Shown piece by piece: positions 25,201 through 40,200 of a DNA stretch of 64,000 nucleotides. The DNA lies in NCBI GenBank assembly GCA_029168955.1, contig JAPDOI010000296.1, positions 682,001 through 746,000 on the forward strand. Direction: 5' to 3'. Made by a program: the position numbers and the translations under genes. The DNA is from Aplectana chamaeleonis (lineage: Eukaryota; Nematoda; Chromadorea; Rhabditida; Cosmocercidae). The first letter of the stretch is position 1; every line of letters starts with the position of its first letter. The notes below the pieces were generated by a model. The model was not told the DNA's origin, ran no database searches, and saw nothing but the letters and a program-made list of their open reading frames with translations.

Positions 25201-28200
25201 AAAAGTTTGGATCGTGATTTCCAGATCGTTATACAGTATGCATAGCGCTCTGCACCCGCATTTTAAAATGCGATGATACGCTCAAAGTCTCACCCCAAAC
25301 TTTTTGTCTAAATTTAAACCCTAGAAATCTTTATACCGTTGAATAGCCCTTCTCACCTTCGAAATCATTTTTTGATCGACAGAAAAAAAATTAAATCTGA
25401 AGGGAGCTAACGAAAAAGACGCTGAAGACGTGAAAACGCTTCTCGCGCGCATTCTGAATCAATTCTGCGAGCGGTATTGTAGGACACTTTAAGGGGAAGC
25501 GGAACGTTTTCTCGTAATAAAATCAGGGAACTTTATTAGAATCATATCAACTCTCACCTAAAAATGTCCGCATTTTTTAACCAGTAAGACGGGTGCTTTC
25601 AGGTAATGGGGAGTGTCTGATTAAAGGACACGGGCGTGTTAGCCGTCTTCAAGCTACTGTTGCCAAATTAGCAACTGTGGAATGTTTGGTCAGTGCATCT
25701 GTCGATGCAGCTCCTTGATGGGGTCTTCCCAACCCACCCATATCGTGTTCGCTGCTTGACCCTGGCAGAGCAGCAGCTGTCATGCAAGCAAGCGGTTGAT
25801 CCGTGTCACCGAAAGGGAATCCCGTCTGCAGCGAGGATCATCCTTTCGTCTTCACAGCCTGAAAAGCGCTTCCCGACAGGCGTTGACTCCTCTACAGCGT
25901 TTTTCGAAAATCGTAGAATATAGTATGACATCAGCATAGAAAGGATAAGACTTCATTTAGATATGCAGAATTCATCCAAACACAGTAATCATAGTATCCA
26001 CTTACATGCGCCGTAAAGACATCGAAACACAACTGAAATCGAACAAGTATGCTTGCTGAAGAAGTCTCAACTTTTGCAAGTGCTGAGCATTGATTTAACT
26101 GAAAGCGACTCAGTTTTTCAATAGTTTTCAGTTTGAGAATCAGGTTTTCGATCTCGAGTATAGAATTCCAATAACCTCTGGCTACAATTACTCGATAACT
26201 CTCTTATGGGATATGCAGTTATGAATGAGGGATTAAGGGCTGCAAATCGCCCCTTATCACGGACTAACCAACTAGACCACATCTCATTTTTTGAGGGTTC
26301 GTGAGTACGCAACGCAAAAGATCAGCGGCTTCCGGACCTATGGGGTGCAATTCGCTAAACTTCGAAAGGAGTAGAGTGAATTTGAATGGAGGGATTGTCC
26401 TGAAATCGTTTTGTATTTTCAAAAGAGCATACAAGCTCAAAAAGGATATCGGTTTAACGACATAAATCGAAGGGCTTGAGCTTTAATTATTGGAAACTGA
26501 CAAAAACACCTACGAAAACGCAGTGTGAACAAAGAAATAAGTGGATTGGTTTTGCATTGGAATGGAAGTGGACGAGTTACACCGCAGCATACATGCTCGG
26601 GTAAAATAGAGAAGCCAGCAACAGAACGGTCGAAACAGCGAAGCTAATAGATTCTTAAAGCTTGTATTGGAACGCTCACGTCATTTGAAGCATTAAAAAC
26701 TAGCATAGGTCTCCATAATTGTGCAATCAATTCGAGGGTATTTTTGTTGAGAGCCAGGAAGTGCAAAAAAGTGGGTAGAGTGCATTTTTTGGTGACTTAA
26801 AGGCAGAATACACGTTGGCAGAAGTGATTGAGATAAAGAACTGCTCGGCTGTCCGACTATTGTATAGTTAGGTCAGTTGATTGTTTCCTCAAGAAAAAAA
26901 AAACATTCAAATCTCACCGGCGGCTGACGGTATCGTAAGTTGATCAGCTGCGCTCTTCTCTCGGCCTGAATCGATGAGGGGCTGAGCAGAGTGCCACCGC
27001 GGCGCGGCGCGGTCTGATGATGGAGAGCCGTATTGATAGATCGTCGCGATCTATCAATACGGCTCTCAATCATAAGGCCGCGCCGCGCCGCGGTGACACT
27101 CTGCTCAGCCCCTTAGTGGACCGGCGGACCCGACCTCCGCTCCAGCCGCAGATGAGTTTTAAAGTTTTTATTGAGGAAACAAGCCACGGACCTAACTATA
27201 TGTGCAGTTGCACAGGCACTGTTCGTGTTGGGTGCGGGGTTTTCCAATGACGCCCCGTCCTGGCCCTCGTCCGTCCTCCATGGAGGCAATACCTGACGTG
27301 GGAGGGCGTATCCGAGGCCGGATCGGTTTCGTATTATTTACGAATGGAGAAGCAAAGTTTGTGGCCTAGTTACCCCTATTGTGCAGAGCCGGTGCTATCC
27401 GGGAGCCGTCCATTCTCTCACTAGAAGGCTTAAAGGCACAGCCCCACATCAAAATCTTGTTTCTGTTCCTCTGCTTATCGTGGAGAAGGTCCCACGATGA
27501 TTCAAATGATACCCCTGAAGTCGTACAAAACCCCCTGGGAACGGAGTTACGGCTCCTCGAAAATTTCCAAAAAGTGGGTGGCGAAATATGGCGGACGAGT
27601 TCTCCGACGCTTGTAATTTCCGTTCGTCGCAACCGATTTGTGCGCGCTGACTTGAAAGGAGAGAGAGGCTGAAATCGAAGGGGAAGAACGGGACTGTTGG
27701 TCGGAAACCACCGCTCATCTCGCCACTATTGAACTCTAAGGGTCGCCAAAAGGGGCGTGCCAAAGTGGCTTCCTGATGTGGGAGCGCTAAAACGGCTTCT
27801 TCCTATATCTCGCTCATTCCGAGAAATTGAGAGGTCGCACTCGGTAGGTGTTTACTTATGTGGGAATCTCAGATATCGACCCTGAGCTGGGACTGTGCCT
27901 TTAATGCTGACTGCGTGACCGCTTGTGTCGTTGCACATTTCACAGGACGAATCCTGGTCATCGAATTTGAAATGTATTTGGGGAAAGCAAAAAAGCAAAG
28001 AAGCCTGGCACATTTGAGACAATTATAATCTCGCGTGGAAAGTGGGACACAGAAACTGAAGTGACCCTTACATCAAGGAGGATGAGAGAGAACCCAAACA
28101 CTGTTGTGCTGACGAGTCACAAGTTTAAATTGGGCGGGATTTAAGTATTTTCGGGTGAATTAGGATTTGACTGATCTCACTATGCCTCTTGGACGATGCA

Positions 28201-31200
28201 GCACTTCTTGTGTTCTATCCTCGTCATAGTAAACGGCGGTCGCCTGTATCTGTGATGTACGCCTTGCAATTAGTGTCATTTTCAAAACTGCAATCAATTT
28301 GTCGCTAGTTGCTCAAAATTTTAGGAGTTTATATCTTTAAGGTCCTAGAACTATATTTTGGTTTGGGCAAAGTCCAATGAGAGTAGAGTTGGAGAAAAGG
28401 TAATGCATAGATTTAAGCCAGTTAAATCAATCAGCTTGCACATTAACACGATAGCCATTCCCAAACATATTCGTTACCACCGCTTAAAGGCAGTGTTCAC
28501 GATAAAAAATGTGTTTCAGTTTCCACTAGGAATGGGTAGTGGAGGGGCACACTCTCACGTTGACGTCGAAAGAACGCATGAAAAGGAGGCAGGAAAAGCT
28601 CCAAAAGAGCCCGAAGTTGCCAATTCGAGCGCAAGGCAAACCCCAAAAGCGCAACACACGCCTACCGACGTGAACAAATGAATGCTCGATATCGTGAGAT
28701 GAGCGAAGGTTTCCGATCAAAATTCCCGTTCTTACCTTTATTCTCAGCTTCTCTCTTTACTCAGGTCAGCTCGCATACATCGGCTGCAAAAGACGGAAGT
28801 TACAAGCCTTGGACAACTCGTCCACCATGTTTCCTTAGCTCAATCTTTGAGGGACCATAACTCCGTTCCCAGGAGGTCTTGTACGATTTCAGAGACATCA
28901 TTGGAATTAGCATGGGGCTGTTTTCAAGATAGGGAAAAAAACAGAAATACCATTTACCTCGTGAACACTGCCTTTAACCAAAATATCACCGCGTTTTTCG
29001 AATATTAAGTTCTTCTTTTTTTCTGCATTTTTTCGCTCATATCAAGTAAGAATTGTGAACAGCTGAATCTCAAAAAATTGCTGGCATTTTCCAGAATTTA
29101 AAATTTTTCATTGTGAAAAACAGACTTCTGCATAACTGTTGGAGAGGTTGCATACGTAGAAAAACGCTGACCAACTTTGCTACTGAACCCTCACCTTCAG
29201 TTCCAATTCTGATATCATTTAGTGTTCAAATCCTTTCGATGAGGGTGAGATATGCGTGATCGCATCTCGCTCGAGTAGAATCTACCATCCAGCCTGCTTT
29301 CAATGTTCGGAATGCGCCATGCTTCTTGTCGATCTCATCTACTTCTCCCACGATGGCAAGGTAAGTGTGAATTCTAATCGAGCCCTGTTCTTCTTTCTAG
29401 CCAATTCAATCATTTGTTTCAGGTGTTTTGCGGTCGACACCATGCTGAACAAATCAAACCGAGATGTGCTCGATGTGATGAGGTGAACTGATTTTCATCA
29501 AACCAATTCACAAATCACACTGAAGTGTCAACACGAAACCACTGACCCGCTAGCACCTGGGCCACATCGGGCTTCTTTTGTCACCGCGTTTGTGTATCTC
29601 TTAGCCTCTTTGATCGCATCTCGTCCTCATTGCCTTCTCGACGAGACATCTGGCCCCAGCAAGCGGCTTATTTTCCCGCAATGATGCATATCGCAACACG
29701 TGCGCGTACTGTTTATAGCGACGAAATTGCGGAAGTTTATGTGACAGCGCAAACGAGAAACGCCGCGGATATCGGGAAGAGTTGAATATCCCAACCCTTC
29801 CGAAAATATTTGAAATATGATTTCCAGGGTCAAGCGAGATTGCGAAATTTATTAACGGGGTGGGAGGGGATAGCGAAAATTTCCAACCAAAAATGAAGAT
29901 TTCTGGAAGCGTTGGGAAACTGAAGATAGCGTTATTGAACACCACAAGGAACCCTTTCAGTACTCTATACTTGAAGTTTTTTTTCTTGAAAAAAAGCGCC
30001 CAAAATACACCTCTGAGAGGTCGCGATAATTTTGGATTTTTGGAAAACGTTTGATGGCCCGTGGGGGGGGGGGATCGCTCATAAATATTTCGGAAATTTA
30101 CACAACGCCCCGCTTGACCGTGATGATTTCGCTTCAAATTTGTGTCTGAAAGAATGCGGATGCTCCAATCGAGACGGACTATTACCATTTCCTGAGCCAC
30201 AAACTGTTACTGGTATGAAACATGTATGACACTACATTAGAAGCCAAACAGTGCCGGGAAGACACAGTGGGATCATGTTTGATGCGCTTTCAACCACCTA
30301 ATGGACCTAGTGGGGTCCTTTTACCCCTATCCTTCAAGGCAGCGTAATTGCGCGCAAAATTTGTTCAGACAGCGAAGTTAATGAGGTCATACAGCTCCTA
30401 ACCAAACGCTCCGCCGTCGCCAGCCTCAAAAACTAGTCAAAATGACCGTGTTTGATCCACATTGAGCCACTAAAACATGCCGTCTCCGCCCATTTTTTTT
30501 CACTTTGATCCTCTCAATACAAGCACCCAAAATTCGATTGCTCCAATTCGGTCACTTTGGCTCGTTTTTGACGCTTCCATAGGCAAAAAGGGTTCTAGTA
30601 CAGGCTGTACGAGTGTACAGCCTCGCAGTCTCAACTATTCTTCGCTAGCCTCACTATTTAAACCGGGCTGGTATGCTGTGGTGTCGCCAAGCAACGAAAC
30701 TCATATTATACCGATTATTTGGGAGCGGAGCGGTTTTCCCTTCATTTCTACCATTCTACTTACTGCTAAACGACCTCCTATGATAAGGATACAACTACTG
30801 TGTAACGGCTTCCCAAACGTATGATATCGACGATACACCATTCGGAACGTTTTTCATTGAACTTAAAGGCAGTGGTCGCGCTCAAATATGCTCGTCTTCT
30901 TTTCCTCTCTAAACCCTTTTCTGGGTATAGAGTAGTAGAACCTATGAGAGAAAATCGCGAAAAAGCGCTGTTCTGGGCTAAATTTGAAACCTTTTGATGG
31001 TGGACGAGCATACCCCACATCATCGGCATAGATGATCTCTAATATCAAGAACATCAGCTGGCTTCAAATTGAATTTCAATCAATGAACCTCCGGATTTAT
31101 GTACACATCTAGTCAAAAACATTGACTGAAGTGCTTGCTTTCATTGTTTAACTGTTTTATTAGGTAAATTTTCATTTATTTCTTCCTCTGAGTGTCGATG

Positions 31201-34200
31201 ATTTTTGACTGCTTGGCATGAGACTAGGATCTTTCTGTGCACGTGTGCACGAACTGGAAATTTAGGGTCTTAATAACTCTAATTCTAGCCCGTTTTTCAC
31301 CGCGCTACCTTCAAAGTTTTTTAGCTGTTTTTGATCTAAGCTGATTTTTGTAGTTTTTTCGATAACGTTTTTCATCGCCATCACTGCCTTTAAATCCTAG
31401 CGAGCATTACACCAATAGGTATCTTTCTCACCAAAATTCTGCATAGAGAAATTTTTAAGAATAGAAAAATATAGTTGAAGTGAGGTGTTGAAAAAAGAAG
31501 GTGAAATTGCAATAAAGCGCCGCTGGCTTTTTTTTAATCAAAACTCATGAGCGGCATTTTACAGAACAGGATGAAATGTGATGGGCGGAAAAATCTCCAT
31601 GTTTGTTTGTTTGATTCCATAAATTCTCAGACTCAGTTTGTTAATATGAGTTCTGAACTCATAGAGATTCCAAGAAAAAAGTGGAAGGCAGTTTACTATC
31701 GTCGGTTGATGACGGTGCTGTGATTTGGCGTAATTGATGCAACATGTTGCGTCGTACTTATCCAGCTCGAGGAGCTTTCCGTTGCCGTTGATTCCAGGGA
31801 TCTTTTCCGATTAGAGCCGTCATCATCTTCACTGATAAGCATCTAAACGGAGGCAAAATGGCAATTGTCCAAGATGAAAGCAGTCAGTGTATTGACAATC
31901 AGCACACACAATGCTAATGAGCTGGTCTTCAGATAGCCTGGCAGCTCACCGTATGCGATCATCTGAATCATTTACGTATGCATGGGATAACAATCTGACA
32001 GGCATCTACACATCGAGAATTGTCGAATTCTAACTGGGCAGGGGAAACTATGAATCCATGCTCTACTGTTTGAGTGTCGCCAATGCAGGCCTATAGGCTA
32101 CTATTCAGTTCACCTAAAATTTCTATAAAAGGACGCAGTAGGAAATTATGAACTTTGATATTCATTCCTGTTTCTCCTAGATACAAGTGAGCTACATAAT
32201 CCCACAGAAGCTGCAACTCTGATCTCAAAAAAAGGAACTTATATCCAAAGGGGAGCAAATGTTACCTAATTGATGCAGCTTTACCCAAACTTGTTCATCT
32301 ACCCTTAGAAATTGTACTAACACAATTCTTCTCCTTTTCGCCACGGATAAACATCCAAAGCCTTGAAATACAAGGATGTCCTCTTGCCAAGTTAGGGAAC
32401 GTCCGAGGCAACACGGTTTTGTAGCATTAACTGCTCTCGGTAGTGCGCTTTGTCAGCGTCATTCGTGTTTCCATCGAGGGGACAAAGCAAAACATCAATG
32501 CATTGACTCAGCACTGCGGAAGGAGTTTTCTTCATGAATGAAATCTCCCTACTCGAGAACGGTCGTGGACTACGCAAGGAAATGGGGAACCACAATGTTG
32601 GAATACAAGAGCGGAATTTGGTTATTATTTATTAGTCCCAGAAGGCTATTATGTACTTCTAGATAAAGGATGTATAATAATCATCAATAAAATTTAAAAG
32701 AGCAGATTTTCACCGACGAGTTCATCGTAGCTCAGCATTTTCTCTGAGAGTAATGATCTGTGGTATATCTGCCACATCGACGGACAACTGACTTGTTTAG
32801 GGTAGACTTTGACTCCCTTGAATTAGCTGTACAAACTTCGTTGTAAATGTGAAGGCAGGGTTTGTATTAAAATCCCTAATCAGGTGTATCGGATGAAGAA
32901 GGCAGTTTGGACTATGCTCAAGGCAGAGCTAGAACTTCATCTGCCCTATCCACCTTATCATTTATAAAATCGTGGAGAAGCTTCCTTGCCGTTTGACTTC
33001 GACGATTTTCAAAACTTTCAGTGTTTGCATTTTAGTCAGAGACGATATATCGTTCCGAAGCGCAGATGGTTTTCTCTTTAGCGCTTTCTTCAACTAGGGC
33101 CGGAGTCTACTGGCTTTCGAAGTATATGCCGAAATCCAGTGTTACTCATCAGTACTGAGCATCTTTGAGTGCTCCTATCTACTTTCTAACAATCCATCGA
33201 AGCTTCCGAAGTTGATAGGACATTTTATCTATCTGAGTGCGAGGTGATAGCATTAGCGCAAAGTATAGACGGGGCTAGATTAGTGGCTTTTCGGGGATTT
33301 CGTGAATTTGAAAATTCAGTCTTTTCCGCTTTGTCCGACTGGTTTCGGCCGCAAAACTTCAGAGTTGAGTAGGATGAGCAAGTCACTAACATCAAATAGC
33401 TTTGCCAAGTATGGATCGTTTTTTCAAAAATTGAAAAACTCAAATTCTTCGAAAAAGATTTTTGAAACTTGACAAAATTAGTTTTATTGGGTAGGGACTT
33501 GCCCAATATATAGCCTATCTCCCTAATTTTGATCCGGTCGAAGCAGGGCTTATCGGTCTTAACATGTCGAAATCTCCTTATCGTTGTTATACTTTGCTAT
33601 GACCAACCGCTCCGCTGCTTTCTCCGCCCGGATTAACCTGAGCAAGCTAGTCTTTACCTAACTTTGATGTTTCGCAGCCGAAATTGGTTGGATAGGGCAG
33701 AAAAGACCAAAGCTGGAAATTCACAAAATTTGCGGAAGATAAATAATAGCTCCCTGTAGAGAATTTCACTTCAATCTATGGTGCAGTCCATCAAATTTTG
33801 CACATCTGCTTATCAATGAAAAGCAGTCGGCGGGAGAACAATATGCATGAATTGCTAGGTAACACGCTCGCAACCGGTTGAGCGAGAGCGGTTCTGCTGC
33901 AATTAGTTTCATGCACATTGATTTTTGGCCAACCGCTCCTCCTTGATAAGTAGATGTGCAACTTTTAGTGGACTACTCTATACAGAGTTTGAAGGAAGCT
34001 CAAATAACCTATCAACTTTAGCAGCTCTGATGATTGAACTCAAAGCAAATATGTAGAAGCATACAGAGATGCTCTGTACTGAAGATTGCTATTCAATTTC
34101 AGCATAGATTTCGCAAATCAGCAGGCTATATGTATTACCCAACTGGAAACAAGCTTTACATGGATAGAAATTTGTCCTTTTGAACGGTGTGTCACAGTTT

Positions 34201-37200
34201 GCCTGGAGACCAACGCTGAAATTTTCGAAAAGTCACAATTAAATGGCGGGAAACTTTTGTGATGGTTCTGTATCAATTGCTTACCCAAAAATCAGTTAAT
34301 AGAAAACACGTTAGGCACGCTAGGAACTAATGATAGCCCGTTATAACATTTCTTGGCCTTTCTCCACTGATCGTTTTCTAATTTTCCATTTGATGAGGCC
34401 GAGGGGAAGCATTCAAAGAAATATTTAATGGTCCCGTGGAGGCTTTCTCGGAACGGACCCCCGCAGAATTCACACAACTCATTACTCCGTTTCACAACAC
34501 TTACGACTTGTCTTCAGCTTATTTTCGGCGAGGAGTGCACGGAGGCTGAAGGTCGAACCTGGCATCATCATCATTTCCAGTGCGCCGACTGCAGCAAGGA
34601 GCTGGGAGGGCAGAAGTATATGCAGAGGTAGGTGTGAAAGTCTACAGTTTATACAAACTCAAACCCGAAGATGTCCACTTTCAGGAACAACAAGCCGGTC
34701 TGTCTCGATTGCTATCACTTCGAAGGCTCGTCGTCGCTGTCATGCGCCACATGTAGTGGCACCTTTCCCCTCGACCACCCTCATATTTCCCAGGTTCGTC
34801 TGAACACAGCCTCTTTGCCCACAGATCCTGGTGTGAGTGATGTCTCGTTTCAGGGCGATTTAGTTTGGCATGCCGACCGGAGATGCTTCTGCTGCTCGGT
34901 TTGCTCGAAGAATCTTCTTGGCAAGAAGTACAGTCTTGTAAATAGGAGCTTATACTGCGGGTATAAAACCTGTGGTGGAGAAGGTGGGTGTCTCCTGCTT
35001 CCCCTTCGTTACTCTAAATGGCCCATTGCACGAAAGTCTCAATCACTATTCTGAGTGATGCCATTGCAGAAGAATTGTTTGACCACGATCGGATAGCGAC
35101 ATCTTCATCATCTTCACTTCAAGCTCCGCCACCAACATCGGCTGAACTGCATCGACGGAAATATCGGTCTGTGGAAGGACGAACACTCGCCTCAAGCACG
35201 AGGTGATCCATTTCATGCATGTCTCAAATATGTAAACTGCGAATTCTAAAACCCGGTCATTGTTGGTCGAATAACCGTCGCTGGCTGCAGCAGCTGTGTC
35301 CGGGTGTGGCCGCACCGATCGATATGTACTGAATGTAAGGCTAAAAAATGTTTATATTCCTGTACGTAATCAAATAGCTACTCTTAAAAAGTTGCATGTA
35401 ATGAAACTGATAAAATTCGCCGTGAACTTCCCGCAAACCTGCCGGGTCATATACCGGGAAGGCTCGAGATAGGTTTACGGCTCCACAAACATTCCAAGAA
35501 AAAATTCTCGGCGGGATAGGGGCTCTCTACACACAGAGGGAGAGTTGTCGCGTTTTTACAGTTTGACACGTTGCGCCACTCAATTCAAGTGGTCCCGAGT
35601 GGAATAAGAGTCGCAAAAGGCGAGAAAAATACATATGTTTTTGAGTAGACAAGTTCACGAAGTAGAGGATAATAGGGAAAAGTCTTCATAAAATTCACGA
35701 ATATACGAGAAAACTATTATTTAAAAAATCTCAAATATTTCTTTACTCGTGTTGGTGTGTTTTGCGCACTGCGGACAAAACGTCAAACCAAACGTCGCAA
35801 ATGGTTTTGAGCTTCGAAGTTCTTGAGTAAGTGACTTCGTTTCCTGTTTCGAGTACCAAACACTCTTAAAAAGAAGATGGTTAAATGCCCATGTTTGGAT
35901 AATAGAATTTTTCGGGATAAAAGGTATTCAAAAATTTGGTAACTGTTACTCTGGCGAAACGAACTTGGACAACTTTTTCGCCGAACTTCCTGCCTTATTG
36001 ATCTCAAAGGGACCCAAAGATTACGTTACTGCGAAAAAAAGGGCAAGAAAAGGTCAATCATGATTTTACAATTTTCCGCGTCTCGCGTTCTAAAAGCCGC
36101 ATGTCCGCGCGTATTTGGGCGTTGGACGCCCGTTTTCCGAACTGCGAATAGAAGTTTTTTTGTGCTGAATACCGATTGTCGTCATCGGCTTCTGCTTGTA
36201 AAGTCCCGCTCACCTGGTGGGCGAGGATAACGGTGAGGAGAGATTGTTCGTCCCAATACCTCATTAGCTAGATTATTTTCCTTATCGGAAACAAGTTCCT
36301 GGCCGCAGCTATGAGCATGGCACGCAAAATTGAGTTGGGACCACGTTTGTTCGTGCTGGGACCATGAGGTAAAGGCACAATTACCATCTAAGTACGTGAG
36401 CGGATGTCCGCAAGTGAGGACCGGATTTTTGCTCCGATAAGGACAGTTCGTTGTTTTATCAGGGAGTGCCCTCGTGGAACCTCTCTGACCGTTGTGCTAA
36501 TTATTTTATTTTGAATCACCTTTTTTACCCTTCTATACTGCGGGTCAAATCCCTAATTTTGTATCACCCACAAACGAATTGTATTTCAGGGTTCCACCGT
36601 CCCCTCGTGCTCCCCGTCCACCACAACGAGCTCCACCGTCACCACCTATAGCTGAAAACATCTACGAGACAGTATTGCCATCGACGGCGCAGCGTCATCA
36701 GGACCATTTTGATCACGAGGCGGAGGCTAGAGAACGATACAGTCGAACACCACGCAAGACACAACGCCAACATGAACCCGGATACAGGTAATCACAGACC
36801 TCAATACCTAGCCTGTTACTGAAACTAAAGGTTAAAGGGCAATGGGGAGAAACTCCCTCTTCTCCGCTCGGAAATTTAACGATAAAAAACTGATTTATTT
36901 TACTTTCTTGAGTGATGGGTTCAAGAACCATTAAATGCAAGTTCCGGTCAAATTTTGACACTACCAAAATTCGGGTTAGATAGATTGGGCTGGCCCAACT
37001 GAACACCGTCTAAAGTGTGCCCGAATGAGAATGGCGGCCCACGCGGTCGGCGTGCTTGGCAGGCGGCCGCCGCATGTGTCGCCCTCGGACGAGTGTTGGA
37101 TTTCAACGACGGCCGTCCCCTCTCCCACTGATTGATCGGCGCAGTGCTTGCTACCAGCCGGCGCCGGCCTCGTTCGTTATCGATGGCGGTGGGGACTTTT

Positions 37201-40200
37201 CGCTTGCTCGTCCGAGAGCGGCGAACGCGACGGCCGCCTGCCAAGCACGCCGGCCGCGTGGGCAGCCATTCTCATTCGGACGCACCTTAGACGTTTCACA
37301 GTTTATTAGTCCTTACTTCCGGAGAAAACAGGCTTGAAGTAAGGAATTATGGTATTCGCAGCATGATAATCATGACCAAAATGACGATATTTACACGGCA
37401 ATTTCGAAAAATGCGCGGACGATGGCTAAAACATGGGCGATAGACACACTTTTCTGACACGGTGGTTCACTGAAATGGCTGCACTAACTTGAAGGCCTCT
37501 GCTGTCGCTCCCCCACAAGTCGGGAGCTGGCTCCACTGTCCGACGCTTGCCCCTAGCAGTGTCTGAGAATAGATTAAAGGCAGTGTTCACGAAGAAAAAG
37601 TTGCACGTCTTTTTGGCTAAAAGTAAGCTTTGGGTCCCTCTGAGAAGATTAGGAACGGAAGTGCGACGAAAAACGGCCGGTAAGCGGGTGAAAATCTCGT
37701 GGGCCAGCCAACCCATTGGGCCACTCCGCCCACGTCCTATAACATTTTCCCTGAATTCGTGGTTAGATGAGCGATGGTTTCCGATCAAAAGCCCCGTTCT
37801 TCCCTTCATTCTCGACTTCTCTCCTTACTCAGGTCAGCTCGCACACATCGGCTGCAAAAAAAACGGGAGTTGTAAGCCTCGGACAACTCGTCCACAATGC
37901 TTCCCTAGCTGAATTTGGAGGGGCCATAACTCCGTTTCCCGAGGGTCTTGTACGATTCCAAAGACATCATTGAAATCAAAATGAGACCGTTTTCAAGATA
38001 GGCGAGAAAACAGAAAAACGACTTTTATCGTGAACACTGCCTTTAAATGGATGGGTGATTTTTAATCGGGTCTTCGGTCTTCACTTTCTTGTCAGTCCCT
38101 CGATTCGTTTATGAGGATGGCAGGGGGTCGGTCAGCGTCGGTACAGAGGTGACGCGAAGCACTTGTCGTCCAGATTGCGTAGAGACGCAACCTCACTACG
38201 CCGGGCAAACTCCCCGCCTGACAGCATTTCTTTCGGTTTCAATCAAGTTTTTCCTTGATAATTTATTTTGTATTTTTGAGTGTTTTTTATTTTATTTTGC
38301 TGTAATTGTAATATTTCGCAAAAATTTAACTGCTTCAGTTATGTATAACGCAGTTCGGTGGGGAGTTCGGCGCGCGCAGTGAGGTTGCGTCTCTACGCAA
38401 TGTGGATGACATGAGCTTCTGGTCACCTCTGGCCCGATGCTTAGGGCACGGGGCGGCTAACTGACCTTCTCATAAGCGTTCATTCATGCCGCCGCTGCTC
38501 AACAGGGATGAGCGGAATTCCGATTTCCGATGGTTTTTGGCCTTCCGATTTCCGAAAAAAAGCCTAGAAATGCGGAAAAAAATCGGAAATATCGGAGTTT
38601 AGATTTTTGAACCCTTTTCCTTGCCAAATTCTCAGGGATATCTGGGGCGCTGAATTCGAATTCGAGGTCCGTCTTCATTTTTCAGAAAGCTAGAGTTGCG
38701 TGCATTTACAGGAAAATTATTCAATAACTATCCACTATCTACATACATATATTTGCCTGACTCTATGTGTGTGTCTGTGCGTGTTTGTGAGAATAAACGG
38801 AAAATCGGTCGTTTTTTTTCAAAAATGAAGCGATTTGGTTTGTTGTTACTATGGTGGGATAGCGTGTTCGGATAACACGATATAATCAATTCTTTAAATA
38901 AAAGCTCGCTGAAGGGTTTCATGAACGGTTGCATGTGAGATTTAAGGCCCGCTGTGAGTTTGCCGAGGGAAGGGTGCAGGACTCCACATGTAAGGAATTT
39001 CTGAAAGAGTCACTTGCGAATTAAGGGCTCTACACATGTTGTCGGCAACCTGTCTTTACAACTTTCAGTTACATTTGACCTTAAACATTGGATACATTTT
39101 CCTTGGTGCGAGTTGAGTCACACGTGACATAAAGCACTGGAGTGTAACTTAAATGTATTATTTTATAGCACATGTAACTTATCTACGCGGCGTGACGTTT
39201 CCTAGGGAGGTATACGATGCACTCTAAAGGCAGTACTCAGATGTGGGCAGCGTCGGCCCTTCAGTTACCCAAGTTTTGAGGTACTTGGCCACGCACACCG
39301 GCTGGAGGCCCCGCCCAGGGCTGGGCACACGTCCCGGCATGACGATTCTGAATATGCACCCCCCTTAGCTCGGTAATTTTTAGGCACCCCCTTATGGGAA
39401 ATCGAAATCGGCTGTTTTCCGAATAGTTGGACAGCTATGATCTTGACTTCCTGATTTTGATAAACAAGAATATAAAAAAGCACTGAATAGAGAAAATTCC
39501 GAAAATGGCAACAAAAAGGGTAGTGTAATTTCTGAACTTCAAAACAACCCCGTGAGGTAAAATTTGTTTGTAAGACGGTAAGTTATGACAAAAGATAAAA
39601 CATTTTTCAATACAAAACAATTGAACAGTTACCAACAACAGAACTACTACTATTGCGATAATTAATGTTCTCTGTCGAATGTTTTCATAAACCTATGAAG
39701 GATTAGTTAATCTGTGTTTGATTGTTCTGATGTGGAAATCAGAACTATTTTGTGTTGTGGAACAATGTTAGAATTCATGTGATTCGTAGGGAGTTGAAAA
39801 CCCGAGTTTTACCCTTCTAGAATGCCGCAATCCCTTAAAAAATCGGCTTGCCGTGCGATACGGTGTTTGTACGCAGCTACACAGCGCACACGGGAATGGA
39901 CGCGCACACATTATTAATAAAAAATTTATTCTATTACAGAACGGGGAGGAGAAAAGGATTGAAACCGATGAAAATGGAAGATTGTAGAGGTAGTCTATTC
40001 TGGATGTACGCATTTTAGAAATTTAATGTAAATTAACAAAGTTAGAGCGGGTGCCAATATTTAGGCGTGATAAGGTTCATTCAAACGAACCTAGTTGATC
40101 AAAACTAGCATTAAACTCAGAGCAAAGGATATTGTGAGAAAGAGGAGAATCTGGCAATTATTTTAGCATCAATGGGACCGGTTTTTAATGTGATTTAAAG

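Noticed and set aside
27449..27763. 104-aa minus-strand frame resembling 37426-37809
   Set aside because: Both frames lie inside related TTAA MITEs. The similarity is transposon similarity, not a gene family.
29423..29482. Testin (TES) rather than Prickle as the identity
   Set aside because: PET and LIM blocks are shared, but the SSSDSEDE tail and CAAX ending fit Prickle.
29601..30200. 199-aa minus-strand open frame
   Set aside because: The longest uninterrupted minus frame in Prickle intron 5, but it has no recognisable domain and no splice context, and a plus-strand G run and low-complexity A/T tracts cross it.
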